Positions 12,092 to 24,500 of a stretch of 64,000 bases of DNA are shown here, one piece after another; position 1 is the stretch's first letter; every line of letters begins with the position of its first letter. The stretch is taken from assembly GCA_035041965.1 (NCBI GenBank), contig JAPYMA010002068.1:36489-100488 (forward strand). Reading direction: 5' to 3'. The DNA comes from Anisakis pegreffii. Its lineage: Eukaryota; Nematoda; Chromadorea; Rhabditida; Anisakidae. The translations under genes and the position numbers were made by a program. The notes under the pieces are model-generated. The model saw only the letters and a list, made by a program, of their open reading frames with translations, searched no databases and was not told the origin of the DNA.

Positions 12092-12815
12092 TTTAGTTGT
12101 TCTGTTCTTTGGTTCCTTTTTTCCTGGAACTGTTCTGTTCTACTCCTTGGAATAGAACAACAATAGAATAGTAATCATTATTGCAATAGAAGCATAATTA
12201 TTCTAGATGATCAAAGGTCATGCTCAGTTGACGTAGGACCTCAGTCTGTTTGACGGTGTGATTTTAAATTGGTGTCTGTCTAGAAGCCAAAACTTTTGAA
12301 ACTTGATACATTATTGAAACCGGCATGATACATGATTTCTAGAAACGCCGAGTTTCTAAAAATGATGTATCTTACAGGTTTCAGGCTTACCAGCGTGTGT
12401 CAAGTAAAAATGGCACATTGCTCTAGATTCGTATGTTTCTGTTTCGCAGTTTTGGCAAATTATTCTGTTCTGTTGAATTCCGCCGTTCAGTTGTATTCAA
12501 GTATCGATGCTTGCATGAAATGTGAAATGCAATGGCAAAATTCTCAGAGGAATATAATGAAAATTTATTCCAAGACATAGTAATCTGAATCACAAATCAA
12601 AACGAGACAACGAAAGAAACTAAAGATGTCCTATTACTACCTGTTACATTTCTAATCTAAGGTTAACATCGCATATGAATTCTGCGAAAAGGCGATCAAA
12701 TTTTTCATTTGCTGGGGTCATTCTCTTCCGTCTCGTTCTCCTATCTGCATTCTTTTTTTCTGGAACTGTTCTGTTGCTCCTTCAAATTGTTCAGTTCCTT
12801 GAAATAGAACATCGT
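12092..12815. repeat. Two diverged direct copies of a GTTCTGTTCC-containing repeat
   Basis: Copy A (about 12092-12158) and copy B (about 12750-12812) share a T-rich run followed by CTGGAACTGTTCTGTT and a downstream TTGRAATAGAAC block. A related inverted copy occurs near 27575-27715 (GGAACAGAACGGGACAG and AACAGAACGGAATAGAG). The copies are degenerate; I see no transposase frame or clear terminal repeats, so the class is unknown. Confidence 0.5.
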
Positions 12816-15577
12816 TAGTTTATTTCTTTCATTGCCTCGATTTACTATTAGTTTATTGTGTCGTGCAATGAATTTTCCTTATATTCCATTACATTTCGCA
12901 TTTCCTCATGCATCAATACATATAATTGCACATATATAAATAATACTGCATTATAAATCATTTACTGCACACGAACAACACAAAAGCATCAAGCCAGCCA
13001 TTCAGACGCAAACACAAAGACCACAATTAAATTGTTGTCGTCCTCCTCATAATATTAATAACAATAATAAAGCTGATAGCAGCACAAATAGATAATAGTA
13101 ACAATAATCACAATAACAATGCTAAACGGACCACCGCGCATTGTTGATTTTCAAAAAGGTATTATAATAGGCATCTTAAATTGCTTATCGTCAAACTGAC
13201 TCAGCCAAATAATGTGTATTCACAATCACATTCACAGATATATACCTCAACGGATGGAGGATGATTGAAACATTCGAATAATATTTCGTTAAGTGGCCAC
13301 TTTGGAATTTTGATATGGTGTCCTCGATGATTAAATTGAATGCATCATATTTTGACAGGAATCAAATTCGAAAGGTTAAACTCTCATAGCGATAATTGCA
13401 AGTATTCGAGCTTTTTTAGAATGAATAGCACAATAGTTCAACTGAATGAAAACTTTCTATTGAACTGAACAATTATTTGCTCAGTTGGAGTTTCGAAAGT
13501 TAAAAGTGAAAGAAAACAATGCTACATCATGCTGCAAATTGATCAGTTTGTGTTTGCGCATTTCGCATGGTTCGTTAACCGATCATTTTTTTAATGTTTC
13601 TGATTCTGGTCTTCATCTCTCGCTCCAATTTCAGTCACAGTTCGTGTCATCCAGTACGTATTTATTGATTTGTGGATTATCAGAGTGGATTTCGTCTCGC
13701 CTATTGTCCTCATCATAACGATGATGACGACGCTGCGCTAGACGAAATCCAATAATCCAACAGGCTAGATATGTGGCAAAATTCCAGATATACAAGCTGA
13801 AATCCAATAGACTACATATTAAGGTGACTAGAAACGGTAAATGCATTTTTCTAGGTAGCGAATATATCTGAATATCGAAATTTTTAAGTTTTCAGTGTAG
13901 AAGAATATATCATCTGATCTAGAAGCGGTGCACGCGAAATTTTGATTCGAAAGAATTGGTTTCAAAGGTAACTGAGTCGACGTGTTTTATGGCCTGAGGC
14001 CGTATTTTGCACGATCATTCGAGCATTTCTAACGTCTCACCTCTCCAGAAAACACAGTTTGTTGTACGAACAGTCTGTATGAAATTTCGCTTCAAAAATT
14101 GGTCTGCTGGGTCGCTCGATCGACTTCTTTTTTTTGTGATTTTTGGATTTCGAAATTTCCATGATCTCAATCTTCAAAAAGATGCCCTCCAATTTGAAAG
14201 CAATCCTTCTGAAACCTTGCTTGTAAAAACTCAGTTCGGAAGATCGCTACTGGGATTAATCTTGTTTGGAACTGATGAACAAGGAGAATGTAAGCAAAGG
14301 CACTGATGATTTGAATGTGATGCTAAAAGCTCGGTTTTGAGAACATTTTGACGCGAATGTTTTTTTAGTTGAGTTATGCGCCAACTACTGTCGATGTTTG
14401 CATAAACATCATGTGCCGTTCATTCCATACGATAGTGACTGCGAATGATCATTGGTAAGTCATTGAGAATGATCAGTAGGTACCATCTGCAGATATATTG
14501 CTTATTATGAATACCGTTCTCTTTGAAGAGTTTACTCGCTGTGACGGTTTAAGAATTCATGTGATGTTTGGTGTGAATTAAATTGATGAATTGCAACACC
14601 TTAATATTTGAATAGGTCTTTTGAGAAACTGTTGAAGGGTGAGCTGTTTTCCAGAGAATTGTTCGTTAAAAAATTATTCGGCATCGTAATATTTTTCACC
14701 AATGCGAATAGGCGAGAAACTTCTCCATTTTCTTCTAGTAATAAAGAAAAAATAACATTCATCAATTCTTTCATTCCATAAGAATTTGAACATCTTTCTC
14801 AGTTTTATTTAATGAAGAGTGATGAAGATTTTCCATACTTCGCTGGGTTCAACCAAATGAAATCTGTGAACGTTTGCGCTATAACATGTCTTTTGAAACA
14901 TCTCAATCTCCTCGCTCCGTTGAAGTATTGTCACTGCGATATCGCTCAAAAATGTATGTGATGGAATGCAGTTCTGTGCTAGACCACCTTATATCATTGC
15001 ATTTCCTCCTCAGCAATATTCCCATTCTAAATACAATTACCATTGATTCTACCCAATGGCGTATGCAAGGAGAATACGAGATGGAGGGATGACTTCCCTC
15101 TGAATTTCCAAGAACAATTGCTGATCAATGTTATCGTCAACGCTATCATGTTTCCTTTGATGCTGTTTCGGTTATTCTTTCGCAAGTGTTATCTGAGCAT
15201 GCCGTTGCTACAATTTATTAGCGATTCTTTTGCTTGCATTTGATTTGAATCGTTCGAATTTCGATTACTCTATTCTAGGAAGGGGTTTGCTCGAAGCTGA
15301 TTCTGACTGAGTGATTCAGTCATTTAACGTTTGATCGAAAATCTATCGAAAAATGCGTACATCTTCCCATTCTTTTACGAGATTTCATTTTAGCAAATAA
15401 TGAACGTTTATCTCTTTTTTGAGAGAGGGAGAGAGTTATCGAAACCGTTATTGAACATTCATTAAAACAACAGAAAAAGATCAGCTGCTTCGCCTTTACG
15501 AATGACTCGTTGAAAATGTTTTCACTTTAGAGACATTCTTTATCGGCATTGAAGGATTTTTGCACAATAAATGCTTA
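12816..15577. other. Gene-poor stretch with one small ORF
   Basis: Apart from the minus-strand ORF at 13631-13846 (listed separately) nothing supports a gene. Several 60-100 codon ORFs (plus 13485-13718, 14007-14306, 14874-15092) look like open noise in AT-rich DNA. Confidence 0.4.
13631..13846 (-). CDS. Small membrane or secreted protein candidate (71 aa)
   Basis: An ATG-initiated frame on the minus strand. It starts MHLPFLVTLICSLLDFSLY, followed by a second hydrophobic stretch (FATYLACWIIGFRLA), then a hydrophilic charged tail with RRHHRYDEDNRRDE. The pattern (signal or membrane segment, then a basic-to-acidic tail) is what a small worm membrane protein looks like, but there is no recognised family and no supporting splice structure. 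It lies upstream of no obvious partner. Confidence 0.3.
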   Translation of the reverse strand: MHLPFLVTLICSLLDFSLYIWNFATYLACWIIGFRLAQRRHHRYDEDNRRDEIHSDNPQINKYVLDDTNCD

Positions 15578-16406
15578 TTAATAAGGGAATAGCATTCCGT
15601 TAGCCTTATTGTAAGCTTTCTCGGACGGTAAAGGTTCCAGCCATGATGTGTATTGACCGTCCATCAGTTCCTTGTAGTATCGTACACTATAATTACCGTT
15701 GCACATGTCCGTTGTGCAGCAGTCATCACACCTGACCATATCAGTACCATACCCATCCGATTCACATATTTCATTGCACACCTCTGCGCATGCCCGCACA
15801 ATTGCGCTGAATGCCTTCAACGATGTCTCCACTGTAGTCTACAAATGCATTCAAAAATGAGCATTACTTGCCAAAACCTTGAGGTGTTTATGGAGGTGAG
15901 TTTCAGTGTTGATATAAGAGTAGGCTGAAGTTAGTTCTGCACAACATTAATTTGACTATTGTATCCATTCATTTTCAAATTCTGACTGATTTATGGACAA
16001 TTCTGGCTTATCCTGATCGGAATCAAAACACCTAATATAATAAACAATATCGCAACAATCAAAAAATATTCTAAAATCGCCTTAATCTCATTCTACATTA
16101 AATAGATATCAATAAATTCTTGTGGAGTCATGATGGAGAGCGTTTAAGGAATGAAACCAAGGAACATACAATGCAAAACTTTTCCCAAGATGCGCACGGC
16201 TTTACAGTCAAATCCCTCTCGAGTAGAACCAGCGAAGCGTTACCACAGAAGAAATCATCATTCTCTCGTGTTGGTTCTAGCATTGAATAAGAGCACGAGT
16301 AACAGTTGAGTGTCCGCGAATGGAAAACGTTGAATATCAAGATGAATAGAACGTTCTTCAAGAAATTGCGGAAAATATTGTTATACAAGCAAGCTGATCT
16401 CCACAT
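15578..16406 (-). CDS. Secreted Ly6/uPAR-like three-finger protein (165 aa)
   Basis: Two exons: exon 1 16406-16170 and exon 2 15838-15578, joined at a phase-0 GTATGT...TTTGTAG intron. The start chosen is MWRSACLYNN, which leads into a hydrophobic signal segment (NVLFILIFNVF); an upstream in-frame ATG at 16472 would put 22 hydrophilic residues in front of it. The mature part begins LNCYSCSYSM, a typical Ly6 opening, continues FFCGNASLVLL, KPCASWEKFCI, then RACAEVCNEICESDG and RCDDCCTTDMCNG, the closing CC-x4-CN signature. A ~40-residue tail follows with no obvious GPI signal. Ly6 proteins are secreted or surface modules with diverse partners; in nematodes and insects some modulate receptors and channels. 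Function here is unknown. Confidence 0.8.
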
Positions 16407-17121
16407 ATTATTCAGTTGTTTATTCGGTTGAACATAAATTCCCAGTGAATGCTGTTCAGTAGCAGTCGACAATTATATGGGAGTGAATTGCAGCACACAA
16501 TGATGAAAATTGCCTTATATATTTCATATATTAATTCGATATTCATACTGGCATGATTGCGCACTCAAAACTTACGGAAGTATTGATAGACTAAATAAAC
16601 AATTCGAAAAAAGTGAGCGGAATGATTGACATATTCAGGAATCAATTCATGTATATACGATCATACTGCATAACCACTATTCAATTATTTGTCTCGAATG
16701 TGCTCTTCTAGATCCAGCTTCGGTATCGTGACATTTGATAATTACTTTTCCATTTTCAGCATTCCACCAATATCATTACCAACAATATTTTTTAAATCAC
16801 TGTTCAATTCTATCCAATTATTTGATTTATTGTTCGCTTGAAGTAACAATATTTTTGAGGCGATAATTGTGATTCATAGATTATCTTTCTGTGTAATATT
16901 AATTTAGTGCATTCAAGGTATCAATTCAGTACTGAACAGTAAACTCTGCAAGCATCAATCGTCAAAGAAAAAGAAAGTTTCCCAAGTGAAACGCGAAATT
17001 TGACTGATCTCTTTCGAAAATTATTCAGAAAGCAGAATCGTCACACAAAGCGTCTACTATATTCTCAGCACATTGCCTCTGCTCTGTGATCATCATCGCA
17101 GCTCGAACGCAATTGAATGAA
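16407..17121. other. Divergent intergenic region (Ly6-like gene / phosphatase gene)
   Basis: The minus-strand Ly6-like gene and the plus-strand phosphatase start here facing away from each other, about 715 bp apart. Promoters of both presumably lie within. No specific binding motif or TATA element stands out against the AT-rich background. Confidence 0.4.
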
Positions 17122-19129
17122 ATGACCGAACCAAAAGTGATAGCACGTGACGCAAGTGTTATATCACAAATACGACCGTATCTTCATTTAAGTGGAATTG
17201 CACCATTAACGCCAACCAATTTGAGAACGTTAGTTAGTTCACTTCGTTCCTCCGCTGATCAATGTATCTTCAGGGATATTCATCCGGAGGGCTTTATTGT
17301 TGCATTGTTGCTTAAAATCATTCCGTGAAAGAAACCGCATGATGACTTTGTTACTGAACTCACAATAACTTGATTTTTCATTGCATGTCTTCATAAATTG
17401 TGCATCTTTGTATAACACGGCCTGTGAGTAGTGGGACAGATCGAAGGTGTACGAAGGTAGAAGTGTGATTTTCTGTTAGGATGCCGTAGAAGGCCTAAGA
17501 AGATGATTTTGCCACCACTACTTTTTGTAACGGAGTTGAACCTTTATCATTTCTGGTAGGCGATGCTTGTAAAAGACATATGCAAAACATCCTTTTTGGA
17601 TCAATGCATTCGTAATGACCTGAAAAATAATTTATTCAATGAATCATACGGGTGAGATCATTAAATCCAGAAACGGAGCTTCAGCGTTACTTAGTATTAA
17701 TGAGCACGAATGAACTGATGTGCAGTTTATGACGAGCTTGCCATCAAAATTGTAGTAAATGTAGTGTTTTACCAAATCCGAAATCCCGAGATTTCTTAGG
17801 ACGTAACTCCCGAGATCGGGATTCAAACGTCGGAATGTCCAAATCCATTATCAATTCTAACCGTTCCCTCGAACCTCCTCTCCCCTATGATCGACTTTCA
17901 TGCTGTATATTTCCCTCCCCTCAATTCAGTCCCTACTCTCGAATTTCGTCTGCTCCCCGTCCCAAAAGTCCAAATGCTACATATCAGAAGTAAATATTTA
18001 GAATTATACAATACAGTCGTTTTGCAGTTTCACGTGCATAATAAACTGTGTAGCTGGATTGCGTCATATAGCACCACCACATCTGACTGTTTTGCATATT
18101 CCCATTGAAGACGATGAACAAACTGATTTGAGTCCTTATTGGCAGTTAGTCTTTCAAACGATCGAGGAGCACAAACGAATCGGTGGGAAAGTATTGATAT
18201 TTTGTGGGATGGGAATATCAAGGTTAATTGAATTAATTATATGTCTAAATTATTTCATCTATTTCAAATTACTTCATCCATTCATTCATTATCAACGGAT
18301 TTCATACATATTCAGTTCTCATTTGAGTACCATTTCAACACGATTATTTATCTCGCTAACGTACAGAAAAATTCTGAACCAAACAGTGAGCACTGATTCG
18401 AATTTTTGTCTGAAAGCTTTATTCGTGAAAACCAAACACGTTATTTCAACAGTTATTACAAAAATTGACCGTCGTACAAGAAAAACTGACATATTTAATA
18501 AATTTGCTACTCTTTGGATGTTTATTCAATTCTACTTACGTGATAATATCATTTTCAATACTAACGGTTCATACAAATAAATTCTGATTGAGATCGGCGT
18601 CATTCGTTGTTGCATATTTGATGTGTATTGAAAAAATGTCACTGCATGATGCTTATAAACATGTGCAACAAGTTCGTAACATTATTTGTCCTAATGTTGG
18701 TTTTTTCAAACAGATGATTGAATTAGAAGAAAAGGTTCGTCTTTAAATTTATTTGCCCTATTGGAAATATCATTATTTGATGCTTTGCTTGGGTACACTA
18801 TCACTGATTTCGATACACAAATTCACTCGAAGTTGATACATTTATTTCGATGACATCATTTCACTCAACGCTCACTTATTCCGTTGAATTCATTGATGTT
18901 AATTTTTAGAGTGATTTCCAACAAAATTATCATACCATTATTATACCTTCATTTATGCTATATATATTTTTTGTCATTGAATTGAATTTTTTCTATTTTT
19001 CAGCTGTACAATAAAGCAACAGTGAAGATAATAAAACCTATACGTGGCATTGAAGTTGCTGACGTAGTGTGGAATGAATTATATGAGGAACTGATCGGTG
19101 AAAACCATGAGAATGTGAAGACGAAATGA
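17122..19129 (+). CDS. Atypical dual-specificity protein phosphatase (189 aa)
   Basis: Four exons: 17122-17228, 18028-18222, 18593-18734 and 19004-19129; the phases close to 570 nt. Exon 1 gives ISQIRPYLHLSG, the usual DUSP opening; exon 2 gives TCIINCVAGL, LHIPIEDDEQTDL (acid loop) and the P-loop FCGMGISR; exon 3 continues SASFVVAYLM and ends PNVGFFKQMIELEEK. The C(X)5R catalytic loop is intact (Cys95, Arg101 in this model), and candidate general acids are Asp64/65. The residue before Cys is Phe instead of the nearly invariant His, and the loop is C-G-M-G-I-S-R rather than C-x-A-G-x-S-R. The size fits the small DUSP14/18/21-type enzymes without a MAPK-binding domain. The first ATG of the open frame was chosen as start. 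Activity is likely but not assured. Confidence 0.85.
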
Positions 19130-19233
19130 ATTCTTTTATTGCTTAACAAACATTTACTTGTCTTCAATTTTCATTGAGACTCGTAAGCAATTGCTGGACT
19201 TGTGATAATTGTTTTTCTCCTTTTCGCGTTTAG

Positions 19234-19369
19234 ATTATTGAACGATATATTGAGTAAAGTTGAATGTTTGGACAAGATTCATATAATACAACAGCAAAAT
19301 TCCTCGATTGAGGAGATAATCACAACGGTCGATAATTTATCGAACATACTGGTTTATTTCGTCGAATAA
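19234..19369 (+). CDS. Orphan exon candidate downstream of the phosphatase
   Basis: After TTTTCGCGTTTAG an open frame reads LLNDILSKVECLDKIHI, then QQQNSSIEEIITTVDNLSN and ILVYFVE before TAA. It has a helical, heptad-like look. It does not splice in phase to the phosphatase's last exon, so it may be an alternative 3' exon from another donor, a separate tiny gene, or chance. Confidence 0.2.
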
Positions 19370-21583
19370 CACATCGTCTATTCTTGGTTTCGTTGTGATC
19401 TTTACAATTTCCTATTTAAGTGCAAAAAATGTCTCATGAAAGCGAAGTGCTTAGCTTGATGAACAACGGATAAACTGAATCAGTCTAGATGCAGCTAATA
19501 TCAACTAAGAAAATGAAGCTGTTGAATGCAACTTCCAATCCGACACAAGGAAGTCGAAGATTTTGCTCATAAAAGGCTTATGCTGAGAAGGGGAGAGTTA
19601 AGTGACATTTTTCAAAAGAAACAATTCAGGGATGCGACAGCATTCCAACAACTTGGGGAATCTGTTCATTGATAATTGTATACGATTTGAACTAACGACG
19701 ATTCCGACGTTGGTATCTCAGTGAATATTACATCGCTTCTAAGAATATGAATCCTAGAAACGAAAAGTGATCTCGGGATTTCCGAATTTTCGGCAGTTCA
19801 CAACTTATCTCCGCTACCTTCTACTCTCTCTGTGAGCACAGTCTCGATCAATTTCAATGGTCGAAAACCATCCAACCGCGTTATTTCGCTCATTTTCGTT
19901 GACAATAATACATTCATAGTAATCAATAACATCAGGTAGCATCCATCAACGCTGCATGGAATGCTCAATGATTTCACGGTAGAAAATGCGGTTATATTCC
20001 ACAGACGTTCCACGGAAAAGCATCACTCTATTTCACAAAACATGAGCACAGGTGAACGCGTCAAAAATAATAGCATATTTATTCGAACATTTGATTTAAA
20101 TTAACAAAGTCTCAGTCAGATTTATAAACCGGTGTTTACTATATCCAGTTCAGCTGGACAGAAAGAGAAACGAGAGAAAAACTAAATGTTTACAATGAGT
20201 TGACGACGTAAACAATGCATAACTGCACTAAAAAATTATGATAAGAAGCAAGGTATTCGTACGATTGTGAGAATAATTCCTTTTCACACTGACCTTTCAA
20301 GATTGTTTATTAAGGAACCTCGCTTGAAAGCAAATCAGTGAAAATTGTTGAACTTAGCAAAAAAGAGTAATAAATCGGAAGAGGACTTCGCAGGGTACTA
20401 TTGCAATGCGACGTTTGGGTGCCTTGCAGGTAATGCTCACAAATGATCACAGTTTTGAACAATAGGAGAAGTAGAATTAGACTAGAAATTAAAAGGTCTT
20501 TAATCAGTTAAAAATGAAGGAATCAAAAGTCATATCTGAAAAAAATAAATGGTCCTTAATCAATTAATAAATGGAAATCGTAATTGAATGCATCAAAAAT
20601 CATTTTTTATGGATGACGGTGAGCGGTTGTTTTGTCGATCGTTCTGTGCGATCGGCAAAATGTTCGTCATTGTTGCGATGGCTTAACGGATTGTTGTTGG
20701 TATTCGGCTGGATTTAACTATGCAAATTATCTATGGCGCTCGTTATTGGTTGGTTGTGGCGTGCTTGATATGCCGATTGCTATGCATCTACTCGGTTACA
20801 TTAATCGTTTATTACTGATAACGAAAGATTACTGATTCACTACTGATGGCTGTTCCAAACAACTACTCTGAACGATCGTTGGACAAGTGTTCAATCGATC
20901 AATCGGAATGTATTTTCGGGCTCTTTCTGAGTCCCTCTCCCTAGAAATAAATGGGCATATGGGAGAGTAGCCCAAAACCTCTGTACTTGCCAAATCAATA
21001 ATTCAAGTTCGGATTTCATGAAGACAGATGATTCCAAACGCTATTATTGTTAGCTGCGCGGAAAGAAGAATGCCAAGGAAGGAAGAATGTGATATTAGTG
21101 ATATTGGTAATAACAGAGAGGCATAAACTCGTAATGAGTTGGATTTGCTGATTAAATAAAAATAAAAAATAAAAATAAACAAAAATCATACCAAAAACGT
21201 ATTAACTACTGTATCATACAATTAGTTAAACAGTACGTTCTAAAGCAAAATCTTAACAGCTGGAACTATTTTAGTGGCCCTATCGCATTCGGTTGTTTAA
21301 ACAATGGTGCACAAACTACAGATCCACTATGGTTAATGAGAAAAGTTTTTAGGTACTGATAATAATGACTGTCATCGCTATTGTTAATTATAGTGATTTT
21401 CATGGTTTTGCTGATCAAATATTGCTGTGAAAACATTTTTCATTCAGCTAATCAAAATGAATGAATACATTGTCTATGTGCATTAAAAAAGCAGCTGAAT
21501 AAGGTCAGCCACTAAATGAAGACGACTATTTAAACCTGTCAGCTGTAAGGTGGCATGCACTCGCTTGATGACTACAATCAACA
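19370..21583. other. Gene-poor stretch with one dispersed repeat
   Basis: No gene found. A plus-strand ORF at 20632-20835 and an overlapping frame starting MDDGERLFCRS (about 20607) have no domain. A dispersed repeat copy lies at 21053-21160 (listed separately). Confidence 0.45.
21053..21165 (+). repeat. Dispersed repeat, forward copy, with A-rich tail
   Basis: About 105 bp shared, in inverted orientation, with 29305-29405. Shared blocks include AGAAAGAAGAATGCC, GTGATATT, AGAGAGG, CTCGTAATGAGTTG and GATTAAATAAA. This copy runs into an (AAATAAAA)n-like tail to about 21180, which suggests a retroposon 3' end, but no RNA polymerase III box or reverse transcriptase is visible. Confidence 0.6.
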
Positions 21584-24500
21584 ATGATTCATGCCATTAT
21601 TTGCCTACTGCCTCTTCTTGTGATACCTGCTGGTGAGTATTTACTGTTCTACCTTCAAAGTTGTCCATTTCACAACCAACAAAATATGCTTCATAAGTAA
21701 AATTCCCCAGTCTACATGCGGAGGAAAGTTCATAATTTGTAGAGAACTAAGGTGATCGTCCATTTCAAGTCACTCTATCTAGAAGGCGTGAAACCAGCAC
21801 TAGTCCACCGATTGAGATCAGCGCACGATAAATTGAACTTGTCACTGCTGTACGAAGCGGGATATGAAAGGCGCGCTCACAAAATTTTGCCTTTTGAACA
21901 TTCGTTCACACATTTCGTTTTCATAGGTATTTCGCCATTAAAAAAAAGATATTTCGCCCTCACCCTATGAAACAAATTATAACAGATATCTTGAGCACGT
22001 GAATTTTGTATATCGTCATGCTTCGCTGAGGAATTTTCAGTCGTAAACAGTCATCAAATATTTTTGGAGACATCCATAAATATGAGTCATCAGTAAACGA
22101 CTTTTTCATTGATAGATATTTAGATGAAATCTATTCAACATATGGTGTCTAGCTATTTTCTTCTTAGTCGTCAAATTAGGAACAGAAAATATCACTTCGA
22201 ATGAGTGGATGACTGCAGACGTCATGATTTAGAGCGGTTTAATCAGCGTTAGAAGAATTGTGCAGAATGCGCAAAGCTGACATCTAACATCAACAGAATT
22301 TCTATCCCATTGCGAACCAGACAAAACCATAAGATTTCAGTTTCTGCTGGAACTCGATGCAGTGGCTCAGGCAGACTTAGTGAAGAGGAACGTCAGCTCA
22401 TTTTGGATGAACATAACAAGTATCGATCGCTACTAGCGAAAGGGCAAGTTGTGGCTGCTGGCAATCAACTCCTGAGAGGAGCAAGGAACATGATTAAGCT
22501 GGTTCATTACTTTTGGCTGACTTCATCATTTTAATTTTTGGCGGGGAAATTTCTGAATACGCGGTGAACTTAAGTTGCGAGTGGAATTTCTTCGCCCTCT
22601 CATGCTAAAGCTAACTGGGACTTGCTTAGGTTTCACTCGTGCTTGTTTGAGTAGTGGCGTGCATTATGAAATTTGACGATCGTTTGTGCTGGGGTGTGCC
22701 CTTGTCATGCACCTGCTCTGTACAATTTGACCACATTTCACATTCTATGAAAGCATTCCATGGCACGGAAAAGGAAACTGAGTTGTTGCTGTTCACGATG
22801 ATTCGACACCGTTAATTAATGATTCACATTTGTCGATAAGCAACGCAACATTTTCAGACATACGATTGCAACTTGGAGACAATCGCACAAAACTGGATCA
22901 ACTATTGCCAGTTTGAGCACTCAGACAGAGAGTTCCGCAAGGGTGCTGGTGAAAATTTATATTATGCTGGAACTACTGGTGAATTAAATAATCGAAGTAG
23001 GTTCTTTTCCATTTTGCATGAGCATTAGAATTTGACATAGCAGGAAACATAATACACAGTATGGCAGTTCCTTTAGATTTAGTTCTAGTGAAAGGAGCAG
23101 TGAGAATGAAAATCGTGTAAATGAGGTAAACATTTCAATGATGTAATTTAATCGAAATATCATGTCTCTAATTTTGCTTATATCCATTGTCTGTCAGAAC
23201 AACAGCAATGAATTTCGCAATGGTCATATGAAAATAGTAAAATTTACATTCCGGTTTAAGCACAATATCTGAAGGATGCAGCGAAAGCTTGGTGGGATGA
23301 AGTGAAGGATATATATGAAAGTAGCTTGGAAGAAGAGAAAGGTGGACTCAAAATGACTAACGCAATCAGCTATGCTGGTGCCCTCCACTGGAGTCAGGTT
23401 GTGTAAAGGAATTTAATTATTAGTTCTGTAATGACACGGAACGATTCCCTTTGATAATGCAGAATAACAACAAAGGGCACTGTTGTCTATATGCTCCCAA
23501 AACTCTCAAAAATGAGACATTGATCATTGGAACAACACCGCATTTAAAATCGCTAAAAATTTGCGACCAACATATTCATCAGATTTCAGTGAAAGCACGA
23601 CATCGGTTGGTGGGTATGTGCTGTCGCGTTTTCAACAGTGATAGCTCGCAGTATCCACCTGGATGACAATGAATTCTTTAGTAATGTTCATTTGAGAGGC
23701 TTCAGAGAACGAAAATCTTGAAGACGTGCTAATAGACAAGTGCAATCGAGACTAGAATTCGTCGTGGTACCATCCCTCATAGAGATGCCTGATGGGGAGC
23801 GATTCTCCGACAGTTTTGCTCTGCAACATTTTTATGCCCTTCCCTCGGATGAATTCCTTCCCTTGGGAATGCACCCACAACTGCGAACCCTTACATAAAA
23901 TGTTCTTGTGTGGTGGCTATTTTGAGTATTTTGCTCCTGAAGCAAAAATGACATTTTCTTCGGTGTTCTCCAACGCTTAATATACGGGTGCAGCAGTATA
24001 CACTAACGTATTTTGGCTTGATCAGCTTGCATTAGTGATGGGATCCGACCGACAGTCGGTCGGAAAAATCCGACAATCTCGGTCGGAATTTGGAATTCCG
24101 ATTGTCGGAACGGCGAAATGCCAGTTCGATCGGAAGCCGACCGAACGAAATTTCGCTCGGACTTATCACTAGCTCGCATCACTACAATTCATACTTAAGC
24201 TCAGAACTGTGATTAGACTTAGACGCACCGTTAGGCGTGCGAGGGGTGAAACAACATATGCGTATTATTGTTGGCAGTTATACACACCGCTGTTCATATC
24301 GGCGAGAGTAAGTGCGAAACAGCAAACAAATTCATACGTAAAACACGAAAGAAGCACTCATATTCATTGCAAAGATTTGAGCATGAACAACATGTCGCTT
24401 TCTTGTGCACTCATCATCGAGGATCATTCTTTCAACGGATTTCCCTATTTTAACATACGCATTGGAATGGGGACAAAATGCAAAATAAAGTCAGACCGAA

